Positions 24,763-36,551 of a stretch of 64,000 nt of DNA are shown one piece after another (within the stretch, counting starts at the first letter, position 1; each line of letters begins with the position of its first letter). Below the pieces are notes generated by a model. It had not been told where the DNA came from, searched no databases, and worked only from the letters and a program-made list of their open reading frames with translations. The translations under genes and the position numbers were made by a program. The stretch spans positions 1-64,000 of the forward strand of contig RMBW01000029.1 in the NCBI GenBank assembly GCA_004009845.1, written 5' to 3'. Source of the stretch: Davidsoniella eucalypti (Eukaryota; Ascomycota; Sordariomycetes; Microascales; Ceratocystidaceae).

Positions 24763-26448
24763 CTAGTTGCACCACACCCGCACCGCCTTATCCTTACCAC
24801 CACTGCAAACCTTTTTGCCATCCGGACTCCAGTCCACAGCAAAGACATCATCCTGGTGACCAGGCAAGTCAGCAGCCATCTTGTGCGAAGCCATTGACCA
24901 AACCTTGAGCGTATGGTCGCGTGAGCCCGTGACTAGGAGGCGCGAGTCGGCAGAAAAGGAGCATTGGAATACTGGTGCAACGTGACCACGCAGGGTGTTG
25001 ATGAACTTTCCATCTCTGTTTTAAGATTTATCATGTTAGTCAAGTACTTGAGTTGTGGGATGAATATTGGGTATATGTTCCACGTACCTAGCACTCCACA
25101 ACTTGGTGTGGTTATCCCAACCGGCACTAGCAATTATGTTGCCATCAGGAGAAAACGTAACGTGGTTGACCTGCTTCTGGTGTCCCAGCATTCTGGCCAC
25201 GGGCTTGGTGCCTTGTGAGGGGTCCCATAGGTACATGGTGAAGTCATCACTAGCCGAAGCTAGTCTCTCTGTAATCTTGCCCTTGAAGCGGGCCGCACGC
25301 TCAAATCTGTCTTTGGCCTTCTCCTTGCGCTCCGCGGTAGTCTGTGGTGTTGGCGTGTGGTCATAAAACGCTGTGCGCAGAACGAATTCCGTTGACAGGG
25401 CCAAGTGGTTGACCCAGTGAGCATGCGAGTTCAGTGTGTGTACAAGCGTTCCCTTAGCAGCATCCCACACCTTAACGGCCTTGTCGTGACTGGCACTGTA
25501 CACCAGGTTGGTGCCGCCCCAGCGAACACATGTCACACTGTCTTTGTGGCCGGAAAGGACATGCTCAGTACGACCGTTGTTAACGGTCCACACGCGAATA
25601 GTAGCGTCTTTGCTGGCCGACGCCAGGCGTGGGCCCTCCTCATCGTCCCACAGATGGTATGGCTGCCAAGCAACGCTAGTAACCCATTTAGCATGGCCCG
25701 TGAAGGGCTTTGTAGACTCTGGCTTGCCAGTCTTAGGGTCCCATAGGCGTACGCTCTTATCCATGCTTCCGGTAGCCAGGCGCTCACCATCGGGCGACCA
25801 GGCAACACACAATACCCAACCGTCATGACCAGACAACGTCCATTTGGGAGTGCCGGTCTCGGTGTCCCATATCCGGGCTGTCTTATCACCAGATCCGGTA
25901 GCCATGCGGCTACTAGTGGCTGGGCTGAACTGCGCACATAAGATAGCTTCGCCGTGACCGGGAATGCGATGTGACATGCGCGTAACGGACTGGACTTTGA
26001 AAACGGCTTGAGGCTCGGCACCTAGAGTGATGGTAGTTTCGAAGGGGTTGGCAATGCCATGGCTCTGCAGAAGGCCGAGGAGATCCTCGGGGTATGATTC
26101 AATGACGATATCGGAATCGGGGATATGTACGCGGAACTTGTAAGGCAAGAACTCTTCGCGGTCCTAGAAATGGAGCAATTTCAGCAAATATTCAGCAACT
26201 ATGGCGAGTGATTAGGTACGTACCCGTCCCATTAAAGTATTCAGAAGCAGGGAGATATTCTTTTCACTCGCATCGGCCAAAGGAACTTCGATGACGTCAG
26301 CTAGCTGGACACCCTCGGCATCAACAAAGCGCGCTTTGAATGAGCCAATGTCTTTGGAGGTCGAGGCAGTCACATCCTGTTGCTTTGAAGTGCGCTCGAT
26401 ATGCTCTCTGCGCTGCCGCTTCGAAGGCGGAGGAAGGACGGTAGACAT
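24763..26448 (-). CDS. RSA4: Ribosome assembly protein Rsa4 (Notchless/NLE1 homologue), WD40
   Basis: Acts in late nuclear 60S subunit maturation, where Rsa4 is pulled from the pre-60S particle by the Rea1/Midasin ATPase through its N-terminal domain. Exons 26224-26448, 25088-26163 and 24763-25015 give 517 residues. The N-terminal NLE domain covers about residues 35-110, including GRDREEFLPYKFRV across the first intron. A series of WD40 blades follows (GSGDKTARIWD, GSMDKSVRLWDP, SASKDATIRVW, SASHDKAVKVWD, GSRDHTLKVWS, GGKDKAVRVW). The longer inter-blade insert (TERKEKAKDRFERAARF) is characteristic of Rsa4. The protein ends within the last blade, as expected. Confidence 0.95.
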
Positions 26449-27834
26449 TGTGTAAGAAGAACGATAATCAAGGAGATATCGGTAACAGGGTATCTACAGT
26501 ACGTGATCAAGAATGATATTAAGAAACAAACAAAAGAAACGTGATGGTACGATTAAAGCCGGAGTCGGATTAAAGCGGTGATGTTGGTTGAAAATGTCGT
26601 TGTTACATGCCGTAATAATACTTGCACTAATACATGCCTCGATGATATTTTTTTTTTTTTTTCGATGCGACGTGGGGCAAGCCCACGATAAGAGATAAGG
26701 AAAATGACAGTCGGCAAGAACCAAAAAAGGTAAAGATAAAATGGGCCCTATTGATATACAGATGTACATACTTACATACACACCTTGGATAAAAACTTGA
26801 CGACAGTCACGATCTGCAGAATCAGAATTATCACAATTACGTCTTTTCCATGCGCAGATGCGATGTTTTACCTCTAGGCATAGCTCCAATTCTCTCATTG
26901 ACATAGTATGCAACTTCATAATCCAGACTTTGGCCATCTATATCTCACTAAAGTTTTGTTTTCTACGAAACAAATGTAAACAACGTCAATATAATTGTTC
27001 CCATGCCTTCCAAATGCTACGGTTTCTACTTGAGTTACCCTAGGCAGTTCGCTCCTACCGTTCCTACTAAGATTTGGATCTATTTGTAGTTGTCGAATTT
27101 TGTGATACGTTAGTTTCTACAGTTGCAAAGGGTGCCATAAATTTGCAAGCAAGTGGCGTAACCATTATCCTGGCTGATGAAAAATGATGTATCCGATGGC
27201 CGTTCCCTTGATCTTTTCCCTCTCCTTGAATTTCTCCGGATAAATGCTTCAGCACATAAAAAACTTTATATTCTCTAATTAATCAAGTTCAAGTAGAGAA
27301 AGGAGCAACCTCAACGAACACTAGATGCTCAAGTAGTCCAATCGTCTTTGCTCCATGATTTCGCTAGTTCATGTTTGTGCAAGTTGTGGCTTGATCGCCC
27401 CTCCCTTTCATGTTTGACCTGGTTCGTTCTTTTACTTGGTGTATCCCTCTCCAATACCTCTACAGACTAAAGACAAGACAGGTCTAGCTCGATTGAAGAC
27501 AAAAAGCAACACAGAAACCAGAACACAACTGTATTGCCACTGTATGCGCGCTTTCTGATATGTCAAGTGGTTTGGCTAAGTCGACCTTCTGTGCCATGTT
27601 CACGGAGGGGAGTTGGTATAGTGCACACTCTACTATTGGAAGGGATATCAGGGAGGGGGTGTAAGAAGACGCTATTATCAATCACGGCGAACACCAAATT
27701 ATGTGGCTTGTGTGAACATGTGCTGTGACCAAAAGGCATGATACGAGCTTTCGAATGGCGTTGTCTTTGCTACTGCCTCGGAGACATTGAACGTGATGGG
27801 GAACAGACAAGCTGAGATCTTGCTAAGACTGACC
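26449..27834. other. Divergent intergenic region, no gene recognised
   Basis: Between RSA4 (-) and the acetoacetate-decarboxylase-like gene (+). It contains a poly-T tract at about 26646-26662. Only short open frames without motifs were seen. Confidence 0.5.
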
Positions 27835-27840
27835 TGCACA

Positions 27841-27848
27841 ATATATAA
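27841..27848 (+). promoter_or_regulatory. TATA box upstream of the ADC-like gene
   Basis: atatataa lies 192 bp before the start codon at 28040. It is followed by a CT-rich stretch with no ATG, which suits a leader starting about 30-60 bp downstream of the box. No other perfect TATA element lies nearer the start. Confidence 0.5.
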
Positions 27849-28039
27849 GTCGGGGGCCGTCATCCAAGGCCATCAGGCTGTGTCTCTTGTTTTCAAGGCA
27901 TCTTTCCCTAACTCTCAGGATCTAGTTCGTCTCTTCTTCTGATACCCATTGTCTACTTCTACCCGTCTGTAGATATCGTTATATCTTCTTCTAAACTGCC
28001 TTTCTATCCCTATTCATTGTTCATTTTCTACCTCTGGCC

Positions 28040-29219
28040 ATGTCTGACGCTTGTTCCACCGCATCCACTAGCACAGCCATTGCTGAGCTTCCTGGGCCAT
28101 GGATACTGACAGGTCAAGCGTATGTGTTCCTAGGCTACACTGCGTCGCCCAGTAAGTCTGGACTGCCTTCGTGGACCTACCACCCTCTGGAAGCCGTGTC
28201 GAGCTTTGCCTCGGCGCAAGAGACTGGCAAGTTCGCCGGACGCTGGGGAGTGCTCATAATCATTCGCTACGATGGCAGTCCAGCTGGCCCATACGATGAG
28301 CTACTATACTCGCCAGGCCACTTTGAGTATCCTCTAGAGGAGGAAGATGGCCAGGTACGCATCAAGACCGGTGTTCGGATCACGCACATCTACGTCTCTC
28401 AGGAGAGAACTTGTTTCAACGGCCGTAAAAGTAAGTCTTGATTTCCCCTCTTGCTTAGCTAGCTCTTCGTTTCTTTTTTTGTGCTTAGTTGTTTTGACGG
28501 GCTGTCTTTTAACGTGACCAAGTACTGTATTTTCTGGTTTTGGTGCATGGGGGCCTTGTTGATGCATATGTCTAGTGGCAAATCAGCACATAAACTTCCT
28601 TATGACAGCCTAGCCTGTGCCTGGATTTCGCCTGAAAACTTAGAACCATTTCTACCCTTCGCCCTGTCCAACATACCTGCTTTCTCTTCTAGGGACAGTA
28701 AGACTAACCATACTTTTCTCCATCTCCACAGACTGGAATATTCCAAAGCACATCGCCAAGTTCGTCTGGGATACTACTCCCAACGGCGCAACAACTGTCA
28801 AGGTCTTCCCTGAGAACGACAACTCACACGATGAAGTCGCCGAGCCTTTCTTCCACGCTACGCTCTCACCTGTGCGTTTCTGCCCTCGGTTCCCCTTCGA
28901 CACAAAGTACGGCGATCCATTCAACTGGTTCATGGACATCGTCGGACCTCCGTTGCCCAGTGGAAAAGGATCGCTCAACGAACTCGCCGGCACAGATGAG
29001 TGGTGTCACCTGATCCCCCGTATGCGTAGCAATGACTGCCATCTTATCACCCTAAACCGCCACGATACTCCTAGTGGCTTCTTTAACGAGGAAAAGGACG
29101 GAATCTGGCCGTCCTGGGGTATCGAGATGAGAAATCTCACCCTGGATTTCCCCGCTGGTGACCGCTGGCAACAGAAAACCCAATCACAGCAACAGACAAA
29201 GGAGGCTGTCAAGAACTAG
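28040..29219 (+). CDS. Acetoacetate decarboxylase-superfamily protein, function unknown
   Basis: Exons 28040-28430 and 28732-29219 give 292 residues. The intron is 301 bp, with donor GTAAGT, branch gactaac (28702) and acceptor cacag. Features shared with fungal ADC-like proteins are GPWILTGQAYVFLGY near residue 20, a PYDELLYSPG-x-FEYP block near residue 85 and an ITHIYVSQ strand. NGRKNWNIPKHIAKFVW spans the splice junction. The Lys in NIPKH lies where the Schiff-base lysine region of bacterial acetoacetate decarboxylase would fall, but I cannot confirm catalysis. The C-terminal tail is Gln/Lys-rich. It could be an enzyme on small keto acids or a non-enzymatic binder. The ATG has good context (ggccATGt). 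Confidence 0.78.
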
Positions 29220-29637
29220 GGAGGTGGCGTTTCTGGTGCAAAAGAAATAACGTGAACTTGATACTTCCAGCTAACTCAAGTGGGGTTGCCATCATGTGCC
29301 GATATCTCTTATGTCGTTTTCCCTTGGGGGTTTTTTCTTTCTTTTGCTACTTTAATTTCAGGTTTATCTTCTTTTGTCAAGTTATTGAGTACTTTGATTC
29401 CCTTTTCTCCGTTCGTTTGGTTCTTTTGAGTTAGCATGTTTTATATGTATCGTTGTATGAATCTACATACTTATTATAGTGATGTCACCAGCAGGTTGCT
29501 TGTTAGTTACCCTGGCTACCTTACCACTCGCTACAGGGGTTTTCTCGTTCTATGGTAGTATTAGAAGCTTGGCTAGCTATGTGACATGGAATAAACACTG
29601 GCCTAGTTAGTACTAATTGATCCCTTTCTCTGGTTCG
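29220..29637. other. Convergent 3' flanks of the ADC-like gene and MSH4
   Basis: 418 bp of T-rich sequence between two stop codons. Presumably it holds both 3' UTRs; no coding signal was seen. Confidence 0.5.
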
Positions 29638-32600
29638 TTATGTTTCGCTTTCACTGTTGCTGCTACTTTCTTCCCTTGCTCTGGTAACACTAGAGCTTCT
29701 GTGCTCCTCGCCAGAGCTTTCTTGAGCCTGTTCCGCGCCAGCGTCGCTTCCACGGAGTTCATCCATGCGGTAGATGAACTCCTCTTTAAGTCTAGCGAGG
29801 TACTTCCATAGTGCCCCTTCTTCCATCCTAGAATTGACTGCCTGCTTGAGACTTTCGAATAAATTCATAACCAACCTTCGGCGAGCGAGAATCATTGCGC
29901 TTTCGGAGTTATTCTTAGATTTTTCTCGGCGTTTCTGCAGATCGCGTACCACAGCTTCAGCAAAACCAATGAACTGCTCCGGAAAACCCATGGCCTTGGC
30001 GAGCTGTACACCGTAGTGTTCGTCCATAACCACCCCAGACTCTACGCGATACAGCATGGTGGTTGTTTGGGTGCCATCCCCTTCTGTGGACGACGTGTGC
30101 GTTGCAAGGTGCAAGTTGAGAACGCCTGGCCGGTCTTGTAATGCCTCACCTATAATGACGATAAAAACCAACACAAAGGGGTTAGTAAAGGTGATTAACT
30201 AGGTTTTCTTCTACGTGATCAGTCCCTTTAAATGCTGCATACACCTTCGGTAAGCGTCATCGCCATGTAAGGTAGTATTAGTCGGGCAACCATATCGCAA
30301 TCATACGTGGATAAACAGACATGGAAATAAAATATGAAATGATACGTACCGAGCTCCAAAAAGTGCGTGGCAAACCATACTCGAGCTCTACTTTTGATAA
30401 GAGATTCCGCCATAGCTATAGCGATGGCTAATCCGTCCCGTGTACTAGTCCCACGGCCTAGCTCATCAATGATAGCTATGCTGTTTTCATTCACGTTTCT
30501 AAAAGAGCGGCATGCATTAGCGTGGCTTACTGCAGCTGCATCCTCCATATGTGAAGATGCGACCCATTAAACTACGCACCTCAGGATATAAGCCATCTCA
30601 CGCATTTCCATCGAAAATGTCGACATATTGGCTTCTATACTATCGTCCGTGGATACTCGTGCAAATATACTGTGTATGATAGGGAATGATGCATATTCAG
30701 CTGGTACAAAACACCCAATCTGTGCCATGATTTGGAGGAGGGCTACAGAACGGATGTACGTACTTTTACCACTCATGTTACAACCTGTGACTATCTGGAA
30801 GTGATAGTCATCGCTTGCATAAAAGTCGTTGGGTACAAAGTTGCGTAGAGACTACAAAGACAATGTTGTTAAAACTTGATTTTTAACATAGCGATCAATA
30901 ATAAGAGAGTTTTAAACAAACACATTCTTACTTACCGAATCCATTAGAGGATGTCTAGCCGCCTTTAATGCCAAGGTCCCGTTGATTTCAGGCTTCACAT
31001 AACCTTTGATTATGACCAACTGTGCAAACGATGCTAACATGTCAAGGAGAGCAATTGACTCACTCACCCGAAAAAGTCGAGGTATTTGCGTGCGTAAATA
31101 GTTGAGTAAGCCTTGAATGACCTCATCGCTTTGGATGATGATTTCTTGTTCCGAATCTTTAACCCTTTGGTTCAATTTTAGGAGAAGCAAGGTCTGAAAC
31201 TGTATGACCTTTTTCTTCTTGACGCAATTAATTAGGCCGTCGGGAATTGGCCGGTTCTTAAACTCATCAGCTCGAATCTGTAGCCAGTATTTCCTCCCCG
31301 GGTCATACTTCAGAACAGAGCTGATTCCTAGCGTACCTAGACGGATGGGATCAAAATTGTAGCTTAGCACATACGAGCGTAAATAGTGAACAGAACCAAA
31401 AATGGTGACAGCCCATGTTGATTGTTATCATTCAGAACGGGGAACTAAAGTATGATCTAACCAACAGTAACATATGTTATCGTATGTGGTGGATTTTAGT
31501 ACTTACTATTAAGCTCTTCGTGGTGGCTGTGTATATCAGCCTGGCCTTCTTTGAAGGTCTTGCGAGCCACATCAAGTAATCCGTTTATACCGTTCTACGA
31601 AAGCTGTGGGTTAGCCAGTGAGAAATTTACAGGATACTGTAGCACTTGACCAGCTACCGGTGTTATATGAGCGAGATTTGTTTGGTAGACATGCGTACTT
31701 TGACTGCAAAGGTCCTTTGATTTCGAAGCTCTACCGGAGCCTTCGCAAAGGTGACATCTGACTCTATTGATTCCAAAATTTTCATCAATATTGGTAGAGC
31801 GATATCTGGCTGGCACAGATCCCTGATTTTGCAAAGCAAAGGACTAGTAGCAAGTGTCAAGGCCGAGTATATCTCCGGAACAGACTCGAGAAACTGCTTG
31901 ATCATGAGAATATGATTCAATGCCTGTTCAGACTCGTAGAGTGATATTTTGTTGGAGACAAAGATGATCTTCGTCAATATTTTCTCAATGTCTTGGAAAC
32001 GTCGTAATGCTAAATAATGATCAAGTTCAATTAGCATTAATTTATACATATATTGGTGGTGAGTAAGAATTGCCTTTGCGTATTTCACTGTACATATCTT
32101 CATCCGTCGTTAGTTCTGACAACGCATCGTACCGTGGCACAAAAAAGGCTTCTTTGAGAGTTGAAGGCTGGAGGATGTTGCTGCGCAATATACGCCCACC
32201 CATGGGCGTTAATGTATGATTTAGCAAACCATAGAGGCTGTTTTTTGAGCGCGGGTCTCGAATGTTGCGTATAAGCTCTAGCGATTGAACTGCGGATATA
32301 TCAATCATCATTGTATCTTCGGAGGGTTGATACTTGATGCGTAGTGAGTGCGGTGTCACTCGGATTGAGTACTCTCTTTCTAGATACTTGATAGCCTATT
32401 TGGATAAGACAGGTTAGTCTATGGACGTGTATTATATGATGTATCACCAAAGAAACAAGCGAGAGTGACTGACTGCTGAGAACGAACAGGTAGCATAGAA
32501 GTTACCCTGGATTGCAACCTTGATCGCTTCGGTATCTTCCCTAAAAGCAAGATTCTGGATGAATTCTAGTCCAGCAGCTTCGTTCCAAAGGGAGCGTTCA

Positions 32601-33178
32601 GCAGATACCAGCTTAGCTCCAATGACATGCTCTTCTATCAGTGAATACAGTGTTGATTTGGCGTTCGGCGGACAAAAGATATTGCAGATGACAATGTACG
32701 TTGGTTCATACATGTGAATTTTGTGGATAGTCTTGACATAGAATTGGTTATCACATATCTGGCTCATAAAAACCTCACCAGTCGAGATGTTGATGAAGCA
32801 TAATCCCACGGCGGGGACTACGCCGCGAGCTTCGCTAACGGCACAGATGAGATTATGTGGATCATCGTTGCCAATAACAGACCCTGCTCGAGTTCTGCGG
32901 CCTGAAGCTGTGCTAAGAGACCGACCGATGGAAGCTCGAGTGGATGGACGGGACATATGCGAAGACTCTACATCAAGCTGGTCAGGCTGATGGGGCATGG
33001 AATTTGAGCCTCGGGATACGATAGATGCGGTCATGCGTCTAGAATTGCGGCTTGGAAGCTGACTGATGGATGAGTTGGCGCTAGGTGAACCCTTGGAATG
33101 AAAATGAGGTGAGGGGCTATCGCTAGAGTAGCCCGGGGTGTCAAATGCACGAAGACTAGATGGTGGTCGTGACTCCAT
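29638..33178 (-). CDS. MSH4: Meiosis-specific MutS homologue Msh4
   Basis: Partner of Msh5 in the clamp that stabilises recombination intermediates and promotes meiotic crossing-over. It has no mismatch-repair role. Eight exons (32474-33178, 32074-32395, 31699-32009, 31507-31594, 30936-31336, 30580-30851, 30350-30498, 29638-30149) add to 920 codons. A Ser/Pro-rich N terminus of about 110 residues replaces the mismatch-binding domain, as usual for Msh4. The connector, core (SLRIKYQPSEDTMMID, MGGRILRSNILQP) and ATPase domains follow. Walker A is TGCNMSGKST (about residue 630), Walker B is IAIIDELGRGTS (about 705) and the ATHFLEL switch is present. The intron at 32010-32073 uses a GC donor (AAAG|GCAATT) with a good branch site (tgctaat) and TAG acceptor. 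The C terminus is Glu/Ser-rich. Confidence 0.95.
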
Positions 33179-33931
33179 GATGATGGCAATACCCTGAATT
33201 GGTCACTAAACTATTTGTACATTATGGTGATGGAGATAAAGCTGGCAGGCAAGATGGATTTTATATTTTGTGCGAGAAGTATTGTTTACTCTAAATCAAG
33301 TTGTTGCCATCGCGGTGGCTTACGATGATGTACTACTAGATGGGAAGGCGCGGGATATATACATACATACAAGCTGCTATGGATATCCGTATACATTTTA
33401 AGAGACTAATGTGTATAAGTTGGTAATGGAACACTGTCCAAAGAATCAATATGATAACATACTATAAAAAATGAGAAAGAAAAAAAATTGCAATAAATCC
33501 AGAGATCGAAGATCAACAAACTTGGTATAGAAAACATAAGATATATCCTAACCTTAAACCTTAAAACGCCAAAAGATCAGCCCATCATATGCGTATCCCA
33601 TAAAAAAAAGGCAAGGCCTTTGTGTTGCTCGGGTTGTACGAGATGGAGACATATAATTATACCGAAAAACAAAAACAGAAACAAAGAAAAGAAAAGTAAG
33701 AGACAAACAAAGCCCAAATTTCCCCAATTTTTTACCCAAGAAAAAGAACAACTAAACCTAGCATCGACAAGACAAGCAAAGTAATGAAGAGAAGAATATG
33801 TGAAGATAAAGTGAAGATATCATGAGTAGAGTGTGCTACTCGGAGATACGAGAGAAAAGATAGAATGTACGAAGATGACCTCATTATTCATCAGTAAGGT
33901 GAGGCCAAAGCTTTTCGGCAACTAGGGACCC
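33179..33931. other. Intergenic, MSH4 upstream and FAR1-like gene 3' flank
   Basis: 753 bp, A-rich near 33470-33780. No gene or distinct element recognised. Confidence 0.5.
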
Positions 33932-35340
33932 TTACTGACCCCCGGGTCTTCCACCTCGGACTCGACGAGGTGCAGATGGTCCCGGGTAAGAATGGAACTG
34001 TGATGTCGGCATCTGCGGGGTAGTAACCGATACTTGCACCTGGTTTTGAGGCTGCACTGGAATCTGGAACTGGTGTTGTAAGAAGCTATGCTCTAGTGGT
34101 AGCCCGGTCTGGGGAGTCTCTGGCGACATGACCTGGTGAGCTGCTTGTATTTGTTGTTGTGCTGGATCCTGGCTTTGATCTTGAGCCTGGTCGTGCACTT
34201 GTGCTTGTGCTTGAGCCTGCGCTTGGACCTGTGCCTGGACTTGGGCATACGCCTGAGCTTGAGCCTGAGCTTGTAGCTGGAATCTCTGTTGCTGGTGGTG
34301 CTGGTGGTGCGCTGCTTGTTGGAGTTGATGTTGCTGTTGCTGTTGAACTGCTTGCTGAAGCTGTTGGCGGTGTTGTTGCTGTTGGTGTGGCGATTGTTGG
34401 GTTGAGGCGACAATCATGCCACTGCTAGGGCCAGCAACACCACTACTGACCGTGGAGGTGTTCCCTTGTGATACATTCCCAGGATTATCAGCAATGGGTT
34501 GGTTTTGACGATGTCGTTTTTCTTGCTGTTCTTGTCGGAGCTGTCGTTGTGAGTCTTCGTTTTCGACGGCATATATAGCAGCAATGCGAAGCTGTAATTG
34601 GGCCAACATATTAAGCCGATCCGGTTTACCGAGTTTTCGGAACTCGGATTTGAACTGGTGGAAAGTATCTCCGGATAGCTTGAGAACAGCTTGTGAAACA
34701 CCGGCAACGGCGATGGCAGCATTGGTCTCGGGGTCGGGTGCGGATACATCGATGATAGGAGGAGGAGGATTCGCGGCAACAATTGTTGGACTAGCTGCTG
34801 AGGGAATAGTCATGAGATCAGATTGATCGACGACAGTGGGAGCCGCCGTTGCTATAAAGAGGAAACACAGTTAGAGAGATACATTCGAGTTGGCTGGAGA
34901 TACAACAGATGGGCTTCTAAGTACTGACCGTCATTGTCTAGTTCTCCGTCAGCATCCGGCTCGCTCGGTGTTGGGGTCGGCGGCTCCGGAGTTCCAGGTT
35001 GATGATTATGTTGGTCGCAAAGCACTGTCAAGACCCAACCGCCCATCATCTTGCGATTGACGGCCTTTGCTTTCCATGGGCAGTCGGTTTTCTTGGTACT
35101 GGTTTTGTGTTTGGTTGCTAGACATTTGTAGGGTCGGCCGCCGCGATCGCAAACTAGATCACAGCGAACCATTTCGTTTCCGGGCACATCTGCTCCGCCA
35201 ATTTTGCCACGATGCGAGCGCGCCTTGACGACCTTGTACCCTTCGCTGCTCATATTTACACTAAGATTGCGGAACAGGTCTTCGTAGGTCTTGTAGACAC
35301 CACTCTGGGGCACAGGAACGGTCTCGAGTATACCGAACAT
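33932..35340 (-). CDS. FAR1-type (WRKY-GCM1 zinc-binding) DNA-binding protein with glutamine-rich tail
   Basis: Exons 34929-35340 and 33932-34851 give 443 residues. Residues 20-115 form a FAR1-like DNA-binding domain. It starts with a YEDLFRNLSVNMSSEGY segment and has a basic stretch (KARSHRGK), several cysteines, the TSTKKTDCPWKAK block and a closing HNH. This architecture is shared by fungal Rbf1/Aft-type regulators and by DNA-binding domains of Mutator-like transposases. No transposase domain follows. A helical segment comes next (AVLKLSGDTFHQFKSEF, about residues 185-225). The rest is Gln/Ala/Val-rich (QAQAQA repeats at about 34150-34400) and ends in an RGG-like tail. It is probably a sequence-specific transcription factor with a Q-rich activation region; targets are unknown. 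Confidence 0.75.
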
Positions 35341-36551
35341 GGTGAATCCGGGGCCCGCGGGTTAGTGAAAAATTACATAAGGTAGTTTGTGGAACAGGGC
35401 GGGATGTTTGGCCGGCGCAGAACGGAGTCGGATTTGCGGTGTGCCTTGGCTTTTTTTTTTTTCTTCCTCGTTATTTCGAAGGTGAAGGTGCCACGGCAAT
35501 TAAGCCAAAATGCGACGGGCGACCGGAGATGGACGGCGATAGGTAATAAAACCCGATGATGGTAATGCGCTTCGAAGACACGATATCGGCGGTGATGTTG
35601 TTGCGTAAAATATTGAGGGTTGCTTTCATTCGACGATATGTATTTGCCGGGTGTCGTATTTGGAGAGTGTAAGGGCCAAGATCATGCGAAAAATGCCGGT
35701 CTGACTAACGCTTTACTATTTCTTTCAATATTTTTTCCCTCGGGTGACAGTCGGTTCAGTCGACCAACACAGCTTTCATTAAATATGATATAGTGCGTTG
35801 CCGAGATCTGCGGTGGGCTCTCGGATGCCACTTTAACTGAATCGGACAACCTGGTGCAAGGTGGGAGGGAGACAGTTCTAATATTTATTTTACAGCACAT
35901 TGAACGTATACTAGTATAATGATTGTCGATTATAGGGTAATCGTCGTGGCGCAAGTACTTTTTTTCGTCAATAGGAAGCCTCGTGACAAGACAGCGAGAT
36001 CTGAATATATTTGTACGTAAATAAATCAGATCAGGCAATTATCATTCTGGCACGAATAAAGCTCAAGTCGCCAGATCGCGATCACTCGTATTGGCGCATT
36101 GGATTAGTAAACAAGGCGAAAACTTTGCATGGCGCAAGTCAAAAAAAAATAGAAGAACAGACCTCAATAAGCAAAACCCTGTCGGTAGCTTTTGAAGCTA
36201 TCTATTATTTTTTTGCGAAATCGCGATGAGCTTTAGATCAATTCAATTAATCAGGCTGAGTTAAGAGTAAACATAGAAAACTGGGTAAATTTGTTGGTGC
36301 ACCCTGTGTGGAAATCAAAAAATGTGTCAAGCAGACGGGTTTGTTAATCTGGCGACTGCCACGTGACGAGGGTTAGAACTAAAGTAGGGTTGTATAAACG
36401 TCATTTCTAAACGGAGAATGTAAAAAAGTGTACACCACAAATTTATTCATGCTATCCAGTAATTTTTATGAGTATTTATTCTGAAAGTTCTGAAAGGAAA
36501 ACCGCAAAACAATGAATATGTGTATATCAAAACATAATCTTCCGTGACTCA
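35341..36551. other. Intergenic, no gene recognised
   Basis: 1.2 kb of AT-rich sequence upstream of the FAR1-like gene and downstream of the dynamin gene. It includes a T-run at about 35452-35462. Short open frames lack motifs. Confidence 0.5.

Noticed and set aside
31337..31506. Upstream extension of the MSH4 exon at 30936-31336 (frame continuing to 31370)
   Set aside because: No acceptor further upstream keeps phase with the AAT A| donor; the tctag acceptor at 31337-31338 restores both phase and family spacing.
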